Shown here piece by piece: positions 31,089 through 42,900 of a DNA stretch of 64,000 bases (the stretch's first letter is position 1; every line of letters begins with the position of its first letter). The DNA lies in the NCBI GenBank assembly GCA_008330645.1, contig VLTN01000047.1:233013-297012 (forward strand), read 5' to 3'. The notes below the pieces were generated by a model. That model had not been told where the DNA came from. It worked only from the letters and a program-made list of their open reading frames with translations, and did no database searches. The DNA comes from Cafeteria roenbergensis (Eukaryota > Sar > Bigyra > Bicosoecida > Cafeteriaceae). The position numbers were made by a program, and so were the translations under genes.

Positions 31089-33194
31089 TCACCTGGAGCT
31101 CATGAAGTGGCGCACTGCCAGCATGCCTGCAAGCATGCCACCGACGACAGCAAGGCCGCCCACCAGATACCATGCCGACACATCATCGGCCTCGGGCGCA
31201 GCAAGCTCTGCCTCCTCGGCTCCAGGCTTCGCCGAGAGCGCCCCGTCCTGCGAGGGCACGCTCCTCTCCTGCGCAGTTGCTTCCCGCGCTGCGGGTGCAA
31301 GCGCCTTGGCCCCTGAGGACGTCTGCATGGAGCGGCGCGCGCCCAGGACCTGCTCCAGCGCGTCGCCGGCCACGCTGTCCGGGACAGTCCCGCGCCCCTG
31401 CGACATGGTACCGTCCTTTCCCATGTTCTTGAAGGCCTTGCTCCAGGCCTTGGAGTCCTTCGCATCGCGAGTCTTCTTGAGGGAGCGGGCGGACTTGAGC
31501 AGCTCCGTCGCCTTTGCATCGCCCTGCAGCGTGCGGTCGGTCAGCACCGCCTCAGCAGCCTCGTAGTCCTTCAGGGCGATGTGGGCCTGCGCGAGGAGCT
31601 TGAGGGCGGCGGGGGCCAGCTTCCTGCTCTCAGGGGCGTCAGCGTCCACCATCTCCTCGACAGCCTTCACCACCTGCTCCCACTGAGAGGTGTGGGCCGA
31701 GGCCACGGCCAACTGCCATCCCGTCTTGCTGCGCAGGCTGCGGTGCCGGGCCTTGCCCGCGGCATCCAGGGCGTCCACGCGGGCTGCGGAGAGGTGGGTG
31801 AAGCCGGTGCGGAACAGCTTGCACGCCTCTCGGAGAACCGACGGCTGCGATTCGCGCGGGTGGGGGGGAGGGGGGGGGGGCAAGGGCTCAAGGGCCTCTG
31901 TCCAATGGGCAGCACGAGCGCGCAGCACGAGGGGGGGGGGGGGGGAGGCCTCAGGTGTGAATCGCGGCCGGCACCGTCGAGCCCATGGGCAGGGCAGCGC
32001 AGTGCGCAATGCAGGGCGGCAGACTCACCCGCTGCGCGGGGGGTGCCTTCCTTGCGGATGCAACCATCGCACCGCCGCTGGAGAGCGACGCGGCAGCCGC
32101 GTCGAGGTGCTCTGCCGGCAGCAGATGCATGCGGTCATGCACCTTCTGAGGGGGGTAAGGCGGGAGGAGGGGGGGGGGGCGCGGGGGGAGGGGGAGGGTC
32201 GATTAAGGGAGCAGGCGCGAATCGTCGAGCGTCGCCCGAGCATGGGCGTTCTCGCGGGCGCATCGCCGGCGGGAGCGCGATTGTGGCCCTGTCTGCAGGG
32301 GGGGGAGGGGGGGGAAGCAGGTCCGCCCCGAGGGGCGATCTCGCGGGCTCACGTTGTGGGTGTGAGTGACGCGCTTGCCTGCGTTGGACCCGGTGAGGAC
32401 GTCGACGTCATAGGCCCACTCCTCGTCCGAAAGGCGCTCCGCCACGACCTTGCCCGCGCCCTCGACAGTGAGGACGCGCGAGCCGATAGCGCGACGCGAC
32501 GAATGGGCGGGGAGCCAGTGGAGCTCCGAGAGGTCGGTGATGGTCCGGGTGGCCTCGCCAGCAGGTGCACCGCGGACGTGAACGACCAGCTGAGGGCTAG
32601 AGCTCGCGGCGGCGGGCTCCTCGGTCGCGGCGGCGGCGGGCTCCTCGGTCGCGGCGGCGGCGGCGGCGGGCTCCTCGGTCGCGGCGGCGGCGGGCTCCTC
32701 GGTCGCGGCGGCGGCGGGCTCCTCGGTCGCGGCGGCGGCGGGGGGCGGGCTCCTCGGTCGCGGCGGCGGCGGGCTCCTCGGTCGCGGCGGCGGCGGGCTC
32801 CTCGGTCGCGGCGGGCGGCGGCGGGCTCCTCGGTCGCGGCGGCGGCGGCGGGCTCCTCGGTCGCGGCGGCGGCGGGCTCCTCGGTCGCGGCGGCGGCGGG
32901 CTCCGCGACAACCGCAGCGGCCTCCAGCTTGGCAGCCGGCTTGGGTCGAATTACCTCAACCACTTCCGCAAACTCGCCGCTTGCCATGCGCACGATGGAA
33001 CCGGTGCGCAGAGCAAAAACCTCCGGCCAGTACCACTTGGGCTCGCCCTTCGTGGGCGCCTCGGGCTCCGCAGTGGCGGCGGCAGCGGCGGGGGAAGCGG
33101 CGGGGGAAGCGGCATCGGGAGCCGCTTGCGGCGTCTCTTCGGTCGCAGCGATGGAAGGCTGGGAGGATGACGGAGCTGCCACGGCCGACGCCAT
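31089..33194 (-). CDS. Tail-anchored protein with Ala/Glu repeats and TPR-like helices (frame broken in repeat)
   Basis: Three exons (33194-32353, 32145-32029, 31844-31089). Exon 1 starts MASAVAAPSSSQ, has a small conserved-looking segment (WYWPEVFALRTGSIVRM), then about twelve AATEEPAA-type repeats, then LVVHVRGAP...LSDEEWAYDVDVL. Exon 3 has helical hairpins like TPRs (GWQLAVASAHTSQWEQVVKAV, LKLLAQAHIALKDYEAAEAVL) and ends in a hydrophobic helix (WYLVGGLAVVGGMLAGMLAV) plus RHFMSSR, a typical tail anchor for the ER or mitochondrial outer membrane. Exon 1 is 842 nt; two repeat spacers (near 32740 and 32812) each carry one extra base, and removing them gives 840 nt and an in-frame product of about 570 residues. 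They may be sequencing errors or true frameshifts. I do not recognise the family. Confidence 0.6.
32606..32908. repeat. Tandem 24-bp GGC-rich coding repeat, about 12 units
   Basis: Units of GGCTCCTCGGTCGC followed by a GGC spacer of 9-16 bases repeat about twelve times. Most spacers are 9, 12 or 15 bases; two are 16 and 13 bases and break the frame. On the minus strand it encodes AATEEPAA. The other two minus-strand frames are also open, as Arg-rich (RRDRGAR) and Pro-rich (PPPRPRS) repeats. Confidence 0.9.
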
Positions 33195-33546
33195 TGCTGC
33201 AAGGCGCGCACGGAAAGCGGACGGTCAAGGAGAGGTGGTGGTTGCGCTCCATTTCCGTGGCTGGCGCGTGTGTCGAGCAGGTGGAACACCCGAAGCACGC
33301 GCAGTCGACGCGAGCGGCTCTTCGACACGCGCCGCCCGCACCCGCTCGCTTCCCAAGCAGCCGACCAGACAGCGCGACTCCAGCTCACCGATTGCGCGCT
33401 GCTGCCCAGGCACTGCTTCGCGGTGCCGGGGGGCTTTGCAGCTGCCCGCGACGCCTTCGGTCTGCGCTCTGCCAGCTCGGGAACTTGCCGCCGCCCAAAG
33501 CTGACTCGTCACCCTCTCCAGCCAGAAGGGCAGCCGTCTGCTCGCC
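33195..33546. promoter_or_regulatory. Divergent region, probable shared promoter
   Basis: This 352-bp gap lies between the starts of the tail-anchored repeat protein (minus) and the GLOD4-thioredoxin gene (plus). No sequence motif was recognised; the role is inferred from the arrangement. Confidence 0.35.
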
Positions 33547-35571
33547 ATGGCGGCTGCTAGTGCGGGCCCGGCCGCCAGGGGCGAGGCTCGGGCCCTTCAC
33601 TGGGTGTTCAAGGTGAGCGCCGCCGAGGTGTTGCCGTCGCGGTCAGCTCGCGGCGGCCGCCGCGCATGCGACCACAGTGCGCCGGCTCAACGTGCAATCG
33701 ACGCCTCTCGTCGCAGGTTGGAAGTTTGAGCGGCACGCTTCGCTTCCTGGGCTCTGTGTTCGGGATGAGGGCGCTGCGCCACGAGGAGTTCGCAAGCGGC
33801 TGCGAGGCAACGTGCAATGGGCCGTGAGCCGAGCGCCAGCGGGCGGCCCTTGCCACAAGCGCAAGTCCTCGTCGCAACCGCAGCGTTGCAGGACGAATGG
33901 CGGGCCAGGCAAGACATCCTGTCCCCACAGCCGATGTGCCTTGCCGTCGCGGGCTGCCTGCTCGGCTTGCCGTGTTGGATCGCGTCTCGCAGGTACGGCG
34001 GGCGCTGGTCCAAGACGATGTGTGGGTATGGTTCCGAGGACTCCCTGTTTGCGTTTGAGCTGACGTACAACTACGGCGTGGGCTCCTACAAGCGCGGCAC
34101 GGACCTCAGACACATCGCCATTCGCTCCATCGAAGGCAGCGTTGGCTCGCCGTCGGCCGGCGTGGAGCCGCAGTTTGCTCCCTTCCAGAGGGCGAACCAG
34201 CTTGACGCGGCCGCCCGGCTCGGCGTTCCGGCCTCTCGCCACGCGGACGGGAGCGTCACGCTCTCGAGCCCGGACGGCTACCAGTTCTTGCTTGTGGACG
34301 ACACTTGCTCGAGCGCTGCCACGGGCCCTGCGGCCAAGTCGGCCGTCGGCAGTGACCCCGTGCTTCTGGTAAGCCTGTGGGTTCAGAATCTTGCAGCGGC
34401 CCTGCGATTCTGGGAGGAGTCGCTCGGGATGGCGCGGGAGCCATCCGGTGAGGCAGTTCCAGGGGCAACGTCGCTTCCAAACGCCGCCTGGCTGCGGTTT
34501 CGCGGCGATTCTGGCCCCGCCCTGGAGCTTGTGGAGCTGCCATCAGGGGCCGCGGTCGACCGCGGAGAATCATTTGGCCGGCTGGCATTTGCCACACTAC
34601 ACAGCCCTGCGCTCATTCACGACCGACTGCTAGAAGAGGGGAGGATCCTTCCGGAAGGATCGGACCTCCCCCCAGTCGTCAGTGGAGCTTTTGCAGCAGG
34701 GGGGGAGGTGGGGAGGGCCTCCGGCCGAGCCCTTCACTCCCCTGTGGCGCTAAGCACCCCGGGCAAGCCCGATGTTGAGGTGGCGATTCTTCAGGACGCC
34801 AACGGCCACGAAGTGTGCCTCGTGGGAGCAGCGGGCTTCTCCGCACTGGCAGCGCACTCGCCTGGCGCGGACTTGATCAACTGGACCGCGCGGGCGTTGC
34901 TGGGCGGGGACGGCCACTCCCCGCCCTCGCCAGACCCGGACCTGGCAGCTGCCCACGCGGCAAGCAGTGGCGGCGTCGTGGAGGACATCTGCTCCGAGCG
35001 GGAGCTCGCAGCTGCCTCGAGGGGCCCCCCTCCCTCGCTGTCGCCGCCCCGCCCGCACCAGGACGGCGGCGCGGCCTCTGCAGACCCAGTGAATGTCATC
35101 AAGGCGTACGGCGTGTGGTGCAAGCACTGCGCCAAGGTGGCGCTCAAGTACTCCCTCATGGCCTCCGGCCTGCGGGCGCGCGGCGTCCAGGCCCGCTTTT
35201 ACCAGGCCGATGTGGACATGGTTCCGCAGCTGCTGGCCATGGTGGACGGGGGGCTGTCGCGCGTGCCTGCGTTCCTGGCTGTGAGGGACGGGAGGGTGGT
35301 GGCCAGCTACACCGGCTCTTCCGAGCGGCGGCTGGCGCGGTTCCTGTGCACTGTGGCGCCGCCCGGCGACGGTGCTGGAATCACGCTGAGCGACGGGAGG
35401 GTGATTGGGGCAGTCGGAGCAGAGAGCGAAGGGTCGAGCGGCGCTGCAGGCTCCTCGGTGGCCAAGGCCAAGTGCGGGCTTTCGGAGGAGGGTGTGGGCC
35501 ACGACGCGGGAGAGGGGTGGACGACAGTGGGCGCTGCTGGAGCGCGCGCGGAGAGCCCCGAGGACAGCTGA
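33547..35571 (+). CDS. GLOD4: GLOD4-like glyoxalase-fold protein fused to a thioredoxin-like domain
   Basis: Three exons (33547-33612, 33717-33823, 33993-35571) encode 583 residues. The N-terminal part follows GLOD4 closely across both introns: [65 protein letters not shown], then a second glyoxalase/VOC half with DPVLLVSLWVQNL, SFGRLAFAT, LSTPGKPDVEVAILQDANGHEVCLVG. GLOD4 is a VOC-superfamily protein whose reaction is still unclear. After a roughly 90-residue Pro/Ala linker comes a thioredoxin-like domain: VIKAYGVWCKHCAKVALKYS with a CKHC redox motif at about 434-437, then FYQADVDMVPQLLAMV, the cis-Pro stretch RVPAFLAVRDGRVV. No targeting peptide is evident. Fusion of these two domains is not one I know; it is a single uninterrupted exon, so it is not a splicing artefact. 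Confidence 0.85.
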
Positions 35572-35847
35572 GTCCTGGTGGGGTGAGGTGTGCAGAGGCG
35601 TGCTGGGGCGGGGCCGGGTGGCGGGTGCCAGGCAGCTGCAATCGCTCCCAACCCATCGGCACGCAGGCCAGCGCGTGCTTTGCGCTTGAGGGGGCAGGCA
35701 GCGACAGCGCTGCGTTCCCGTGCGTGATTGGATAGTGGGCAGAAGGAGGAAAAAACGTGGAGGTTCGAGCGAGAGGAGCGAGGCACACACACACGGCCGG
35801 GAGCCTGCGGCAGGCGCAAGCGATCGGGTCGAGTGCACGGCGCCAGC

Positions 35848-36765
35848 TCAGATGCTCAGGGCCTCGATCGCGTCCTCGATGGTGTGCGCAAAGTGGGACC
35901 TTGGCTTGGCAGCGCCGCGCATGGCAACCAGCTTGGCGTCGGCGTCCAGGCGGGAGCAGGCCGACCTGGCCTCCGGGCTGACCAGCAGCGCCGTTGCCAG
36001 GCCCGAGAGGGCCGTCGCGCGGGAGGACTCGGGCGTGTCCTCGGGCATTGCCACAGCCAGTGAGGCGGTGGCAATCTTGACAGCCGCTGCCTCCAGCGCG
36101 GCGTTGCCTGCCAGCAAGTGGCCAGTCCTGGTGACGTGCATTGCAAGAGCAGCGGCCGCGTTGTGAACCGCGAGTGCGGCCCGCGCCCGCAGCACGGGCT
36201 TGACGTCGGTTGCTGCCGTGGCTGCAGCCTCAGCAATGTCCCCCGTCATTTCAAGGAGCGCTTCGCGCGATGAGGCCTTGACCAGAAGATTCACGAGGAG
36301 GCCGATGGAAGTGGCCCGCGTGCCAAAAGCAGCCGACGGGTCGGCAGCGCGAGCGACGGCCTGCGAGGCAACGGCCGCGGCCTTGGGAGCCAAGTAGGTG
36401 GCGCACCCGTCCTCATGCAGGCACAGCTTGCGGAGGAGATCGTAGGCTGCGGCGCACTCGGCAGCGGGCCAGCCGGGGCACTTGGCAACGATGGCAGACA
36501 CGGCCCGTGGGGGCAACTTCGAGCTGTGGTAGAGGCCCTCGTTGGAGAGCACTTCGAAGAGAGGGTCGAGGGCAGCGCGCTCGTCCATCGTGAGGGCGAG
36601 GCGACGCACGTCTGCGTCAGGGCTGGCCGAAACAGCGTCGCTCTTGACGAGGAGCGAGGCCTTCACCTTGTCAAAGTTCATGGGTCCGATGGACACCGGC
36701 GCAAGCACGGGCGCAGTGCGCAGCGTGCGGAGCGAGCCGGCACTTGCCCCAGCTGCCGCAGCCGA

Positions 36766-36816
<51 letters not shown>

Positions 36817-39299
36817 GCCGCCTGCTGGAGCTGCGGAGAAGGCTGCCTTTGCGCTCTCCTCCTCGTGCACCTTCAGCACGAAGTCGCGAACCTGCTCCAG
36901 GTACCCTGTGGGGATGTCGTTGTCCACGATGAATCGCTGGGTGATGGCGTACGACTCCTCTGCGGACGGGGCCAACGGCAGTTCGGGTTTGGCAGGGAAA
37001 ACGAGCGGGGGGGGCGCTGGGGGGGGGGGGGGGGGGCGCGGGGGACAGGGGAGGCAGCAGCATTGCTTCAGGCGAGGTGCGCGGGGAGGCAGGCGGCGGG
37101 CAGAGCGGCAGGGGCCAGGCAAGTGCATGCCTTCACAGTCGGTTGCTGCCGGCCCGCTGGCATGGCGCGCCAGCCAGCCGCCCGCTCACCGTCCAGGTTG
37201 AACTTGAGGTCCATGGTCTTGAGCCCTCCGCCTTCCAAGTCCAGGGTCACCGTGCGGACGACGTCCCAAGGCCCGTCGTCGCCGGCACCCTGCACGGCGC
37301 CGATGTCGGTCCATGCGCCGGCCGCGTTGGACCACGAACACATCATGATGGAGCCGTCCTTGCGCTTGAAAAAGGCCTGTTCTCCCTCGTGGGTGCCTGC
37401 CACGGCGGCGCGGCCGTCGTAGTTGCCCTTGATGGGCAGCCCGCCCAAGCCCCCGCTGCTGCTGCTGCTGCTGCTGCCGCCGCCGCTGCCGCCCGATTCG
37501 GCGGCCTTGGACTTGGGCACGATGGCGTCCTGCACAAACTGGGCCAGGACCGGCTCGTCGGCCTTCCTGGCTGGGTCGCGGGTCCAGTGGTAGACGTGAC
37601 CCTTGCGCGACGTGGCGGGGTGCTGGCACACCGTGATGACGTCGCCCCCGGTGCCCGGAATCTCCGTGGCGCCCCAGCAGACGGACGGGTGCTGGATGGA
37701 CTGGACCACGGCACCGGCGGCAGTGTCGATGACGCGCACCACAGCGTCCTCAGACGACGCGAACAAGAGGCCGTCAGAAGTGGAGTCCACTCGGTAGGCG
37801 AAGGGGACCTCCCCTCTCGCGCTCACGGGGTTGCTGAAGGTCGCGACGAGGTCGTACGCGGCGCTCCAGACCCGCACGGTTCTGCAGCGGGCGCACCGAG
37901 GCGAGACACGAGGCAAAGGGACGCGACGAGAAGGCGTGGCATCGCGCAGCAGCAGAGGCGCCGCCGCTGCCGCCACCGCCGCCGCCGCCGCCGCCGATGC
38001 CGACGCTGACGCCGACGCCGCCGGCGCCGACGCCGACGCTGCTGCCGACGACGACAACTCAAGCAGCGCTGCGACTGAGCCGGGGCAAGCGCTGCCCACG
38101 AGTCGGGGCAACACCGCCCGTCCAGACGCGACATATCCGAGCCGCGCGCAGCATTGCCCGGCACGCTTGCAGGCGCGCTGCTCGTCTCACCCGTCGTTGG
38201 CGGCCGACGCGAAGCCGCCCCCAGGCAGGGGTGCCAGGTCCCGCACCGCCTGCTCGTGCTGCGTGAGGGTCTTGAACACGCTGCCCGCGCGCCACACGCG
38301 GATTTTGAAGTCCACGTGCCGGTCGTCGGCAGTCTTGACTCCAGTGGAGCCTGCAGGGCGAGGTCGCACAGCAGGGGCACGGCGAGAAAGCGATGACGGG
38401 CGTGCGACTGCCCACAGCGCGCTGAGCGACGCGCCGTCCAGCCGCGCCTCGGTGTCCTCTCACCTGCTACCACGTCGCCGTTGGGGAGGCAGAGCACTGA
38501 GATTGCGTTCTCCATGCCCCCGAGCGTGGATTTGCACGCGCCGGAGTCCACGTTCCACACCTTGGCCGAGCCGTCCCAAGACCCCGAGACCAGGGAGCCA
38601 TCGGGCGCAACCGACAGGCTGAGGACTCCGCCGGTGTGGCCCTCAAGCGTGCGGACCAGGTCGCCTGCGCGCGAGTACACGCGGATTGCCTTGTCCGACG
38701 AGCCTGCGGCGAATCCACCGTCAGGCAGCGTCGCGGAGGGCGGAAGCACAGCCAGAGCGCGAACGTAGTTCGCGGCCTCCGGGCAGACGTGGGCGGCCGC
38801 AAAAGCCTGCGGTCAAGGAGAAGTAGGCGGCGCCACAGGCCGTGCGTAAGGTTGCGGGGCGAGCGCTGCCAGCGCACGGACGCTCCGGAACCGGAATCAT
38901 CTCACACCGGCCGCCTCCGAGTCACTCGATGTCCGCTTCCAGATGGTCACGAGACGGTCGTCACCGCCTGTAACGATCGTGTCGGAATCCAGAGCAATGA
39001 CGCATTGGACCTGCGAGTGGACGGGGAGAATTTCGAGCACATGCGTTCTGGGTTTGCCGCCCGCGCCACGGCACAGCGGCGCCCAGGCGGCACCTGGTGG
39101 GCCGCCCCGCGACGGTTTCCGTGGAAACTGGTCCGCCCTGCAACGCCCTGCGCGCCTTCTGGCTCACAGGCGCCTCCGGAGTTGGCAAGAATTCGCCAGA
39201 GAGCACAAACTCCTTTCCCATCGGGCGCTTGGCATCCGAGCCTGCTCCCGACGAGGAGGACGAGGAGGACGAAGAAGAGCCGTCGCCTGCTGCTGCCAT
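35848..39299 (-). CDS. PLAA: PLAA/Doa1/Ufd3-like WD40-PFU-PUL protein
   Basis: Six exons (39299-39168, 39010-38906, 38806-38464, 38350-38191, 37881-37190, 37016-35848) give 866 residues with all phases matching. WD40 repeats fill about 1-400: IALDSDTIVTGGDDRLVTIWK, FAAGSSDKAIRVYS, VSGSWDGSAKVWN, FKIRVWRAGSVFKTL, GFASAANDGTVRVWS, LFASSEDAVVRVID. The PFU domain follows, split by the last intron: WDVVRTVTLDLEGG...YAITQRFIVDNDIPTGYLEQVRDFVLK. The PUL domain (armadillo-like, binds p97/Cdc48) is the C-terminal 270 residues, starting near PMNFDKVKASLLVKSD. The protein links ubiquitin to Cdc48 in degradation, mitophagy and lysosome repair. Between PFU and PUL is a poly-Ser tract coded by a trinucleotide repeat. 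It is head to head with the ankyrin gene at 39927. Confidence 0.9.
36767..36814. repeat. (CTG)16 microsatellite coding poly-Ser in PLAA
   Basis: Sixteen perfect CTG units on the plus strand, read as AGC serine codons on the minus strand, lie in the PFU-PUL linker. A shorter run of the same unit at about 37456-37476 codes a second Ser tract in exon 5. Such tracts are prone to length change. Confidence 0.95.
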
Positions 39300-39926
39300 G
39301 GGTGCCTCCCGCGCGATGGGCGGCGCAAGTGTGCGAGCCGCCGAGTCCGACGGCTGCGAGCCATTGTGCAGAGCGCCAATCCTGACTCCAATGTTCGTTC
39401 GTGGCCGCGCCCTGGATCCTTCTGCCTGGGCCCTTGCCAAGACGCAGATTCTTCCTGCTGCTTGTGACTTCGGCACTGCTTGCACTCGCCAAGCAGAAAA
39501 CGGGGCGAGATGCATCACCGTTTGCGAGCGGCAAGCTCTGCCATTGTACGTTGTGAACACTGTGTTGCAAGCACGTGCAAGCTTTTGGCAGCCCCACCTT
39601 CGCGTCCTGAGGCCTCGCTGCTTCGCACGTCATCTCTGTTGGCCACCACACGCGGGCTCCGCTGCTCGCGAGTGAAATTGGGCTCGAGGGGTGTGCCGCC
39701 TGCCGCAAGCGGGGTGCGTTGCCGGCCCCAGCGCGCATTATCAACGCGTTGCCAGCGTGTACACGCCCCGTGGCACACATTCCCACGTCGGTGGTGCGAG
39801 TCGTTCGGCCGCCGGAGGGCAGCCTCAGGCGACTCGACGAGCGCTGCTCGCCACCGGCAGAGCCGGTTGCTGGCTGCTTTGGCCGAGGCCGCACCCACCT
39901 GCCCAGGGCCCCCTGGGGCGGCAACG
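39300..39926. promoter_or_regulatory. Divergent region between PLAA and ankyrin gene
   Basis: 627 bp between opposite start codons, the longest gene gap in the window. The ankyrin frame is open back through most of it, to 39480, so a longer N-terminus cannot be excluded. No motif was recognised. Confidence 0.3.
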
Positions 39927-42900
39927 ATGGACGATGCCGTGGCATGGCAGCAGCAAGCCGTGCCCTTCATTGGCAGGGCCGTTTTTGGGGCGTCAGCGCT
40001 CGGGTTTCTTCACCCAGAAGGGCCGGAGCTGTACGTCGCCGAGGGGGGCGGCTGCTCGCTCGTGACCTCGCCCAACGAGCTGTGGCAGGCGCCGCAGAAG
40101 CACCAGCAGCTTGCCAACAGCCTGCTCGCAGGCCTGGACGCAGGCTTCCGCGACGGGGCAGCCACGGTCGCGGCACTGGCCCGGCCCGCCAGCGACCCTC
40201 GCTCTCTCAAAGCGCTGCCCGAGCTCCCCGAGCCCGACAACGCACGGAAGCGCTTCGAGCGCTGGGCGCTGGCCGCCAGCGATGGCTCCCGGCTCGCGCA
40301 TGTCATGACGGATGCAGTGGACAGCGTGAGCCCCCGCGGCGCCGCTGGCATGCGGTTGCAGCTGCTGAGATCGCTCAGTTGGCGCCCGACCTGCGAGTCA
40401 ACAGCGCCGGCAGCCTGGTTGATCCCCGCGCCGGTGGCCGCCCGCGCCCCCCCCGCCTTCGTCTTCCGCTCCGCGCAGTTTGGAAACAACCTGTGCCACA
40501 TCATGGCCCTGACCGGGGCCGTCGAGCCGCTGCTGCTCGCGCTGCAGTCGCTGCGAGAGTGGCGCGTGCAGGCCCGCTTGATGGAGCGCGCCGCACCGCT
40601 CCTCATTGCCAACGGCCTCTTGGACCCGCGCTTCCAAGAGGCGCAGAACCCGATCCTTGGGGTCCTGGACCTCGTGAAGGAGCAGGCGGCGGCCGCGAGC
40701 ACAGCGGCCAAGCAGGCAAAGGTGCGCGAGGAAGCCGACTCCATTCGGGCCAAGACCGTGGAGGTCCTGGAGGCTGCCAAGCGCTCCGCCGACTCGCGAA
40801 TCGAAGACATGCTTCGCAAGGCGCCCCTGGAGAACGAGGAGCGCGCAGCTCGGGAGGCCGCCAGCGGACCCGTTGTCGGTTTCGGCGCAGCGCTCGGCGC
40901 GGTCAAGGAGCTCTCGACGGAAGACAGCCTGGACAGCCAGGGCCTGTCTGCCATGGTCACAGAGGCCGGGCCGGTGGTGGACGTCCGGTCCCACTTCGCT
41001 CAGATGTCGGTGGCAGTGCGCAGCGCCGGCGGGGGCAGTTTCAAGGTGCCCGTCGCGATGGTCGAGGCGCCCTCTGAGGACGAGAGCGAGGGCAGGGGCT
41101 CCATGGGCGTCTTGAAGCCACCCCCCTCCAGTGGCCCTGCTGCCAGCGGCAGCGCGCCTGGCGAGGCCGACCTCACCGGCGAACCGGCGGCCAAGCTTGC
41201 GTGGGGGGACGTTGTCGGCGCGCTGGAGATTGACAAGTATGTGACAGACCCCTCGGGCAGCGACTCGGATTCGGACTCGAACTCTCTCAGCAGCGAGGAC
41301 GCGTCTCGCAGGGCCCCGCGGCCGCCCCGCTTCTGGGTGCAGGGCGGGCCCGATGACCCTGCCAGGCCGGCTCTGCAGGCCGCCGCGTCGGTGAGTGCCT
41401 TCTTCGCCGCGAGTTCTGCGGCCCGCACGGAGGCAAAGTCGTCCCAGGGCGTGACGGCGCCGGACGGCGTCATCAGCCCTCGGGAGGCCCCCAGCGAAAC
41501 GGGGTCGATGCTGGCCGCGGCTGCGGATGACGCCGTCAGCGTTGTGTCCTCAATCGCAGACGGCAGAGCGGCACCGCTGGCCGGGGCGGCGACTGCAGGG
41601 GAGATGGACCGTGAGGACCTCATGACCCGGATCCTGGACTGGGTTGAGGCAACGCAAGACCAAGACGACGTCGCCAGGGAGGTGAGCAACGGCGTCAGCC
41701 AGCCGGCGTATCCAGACGACTTCCTGCCCGAGCTGTTCCAGGCCGCGTTTCGCCGGGAGGGCGCTGCGCCCGGTGCCGTCGATGGGGCGCCGCCCCCGCC
41801 GGCGGCCCCCTCGCGCCCCGGCCACGCCGAAGCCGTCTCCGAGGCGTTGGCTGTGCTGTTTGCCAGGCCCGACCCGCCGTCTGCTAGCGAGGTTGCGGCT
41901 GCCAGCGCCGCGCTTGGCCAGGCCGAGTTCGCCATGTGGGTCCTGAACCGCCACACCGATTACTGCCGCGCGGGGTCGGCGTGGTCGCAAGGGGGCGGCG
42001 CCGCTGCGGCCAGTGCCGCTGGCGCGGCCAGCCCTGTCACTGCAGCAGCCGCAGAGGCTGGGGGCGACGCTGGGCCCGCGGCCGACGCCGCCGAGGAGGC
42101 CAGCGCGCCTCAGCTGGGCATGGATCGGTGGTGGGCCGTGGGGCAGGACCCGGCCGAGGAGGTTCTCGGCCTGGCCTCGGAGCGCGGCGTGACGCCCCTG
42201 ATGATGGCGGCGGTGGGGGGCAGCGGGAGCAGCACCGCTCTGGTGGCCGACATGGGGCCCGCCTTCATGACGCCCGCCAGAGCGGCCGGCCAGCTCGTCG
42301 CCACCTCTCTGGAGGACATCGTCGCTGCGGCCAAGCGGGCGGCCACCGAGCAGCACGTTAAGGCTGTGGTGCAGGCCATGGCCGCCGCTGGGCAGGGCGG
42401 CCAGTCCGCAGCGGAGCCGTCGGTGGCCGAGGCATTCGCGGCTGAGCCGTCCCTGGCCGACGCGCCGGTCGCAGACTTTGGGCAAGCTGACTCGCCTTCC
42501 AAGGTGGCCTTCAGCGAGGCGGAGGAGACGAAGGACGACCGTGGGGGCGACGGCGGCGCCGCCACTGCCGCCGGCGCCGGAGCCGGGACAGGCCTGGCCC
42601 CCGAGGACTCCCAGCCGTGGCTCCGCGACACAGACACGGCGCGCCAGAAGGTGCTGCTGGCGGCGGCCCCCACCTCGCTCGGTCCCGTGCCCAGCACCGT
42701 GTTCGGACGCAAGGCAAAGGTTCTCGCTGAGCTCGAGGGCACGGACGTGACTGTCAACTTTGCCCCGCCGTCCACGTCCCTCGCGGAGGGCCGCGGCCTC
42801 AGCCCCTGCCACGTGGCGGCGCTGCTCGGGAACGCGGATGCGCTGGCGGCGCTGGCCGCAAGGGGGGCTGCCGTCGACGCCGAGCTGCCACGCAGCCACG

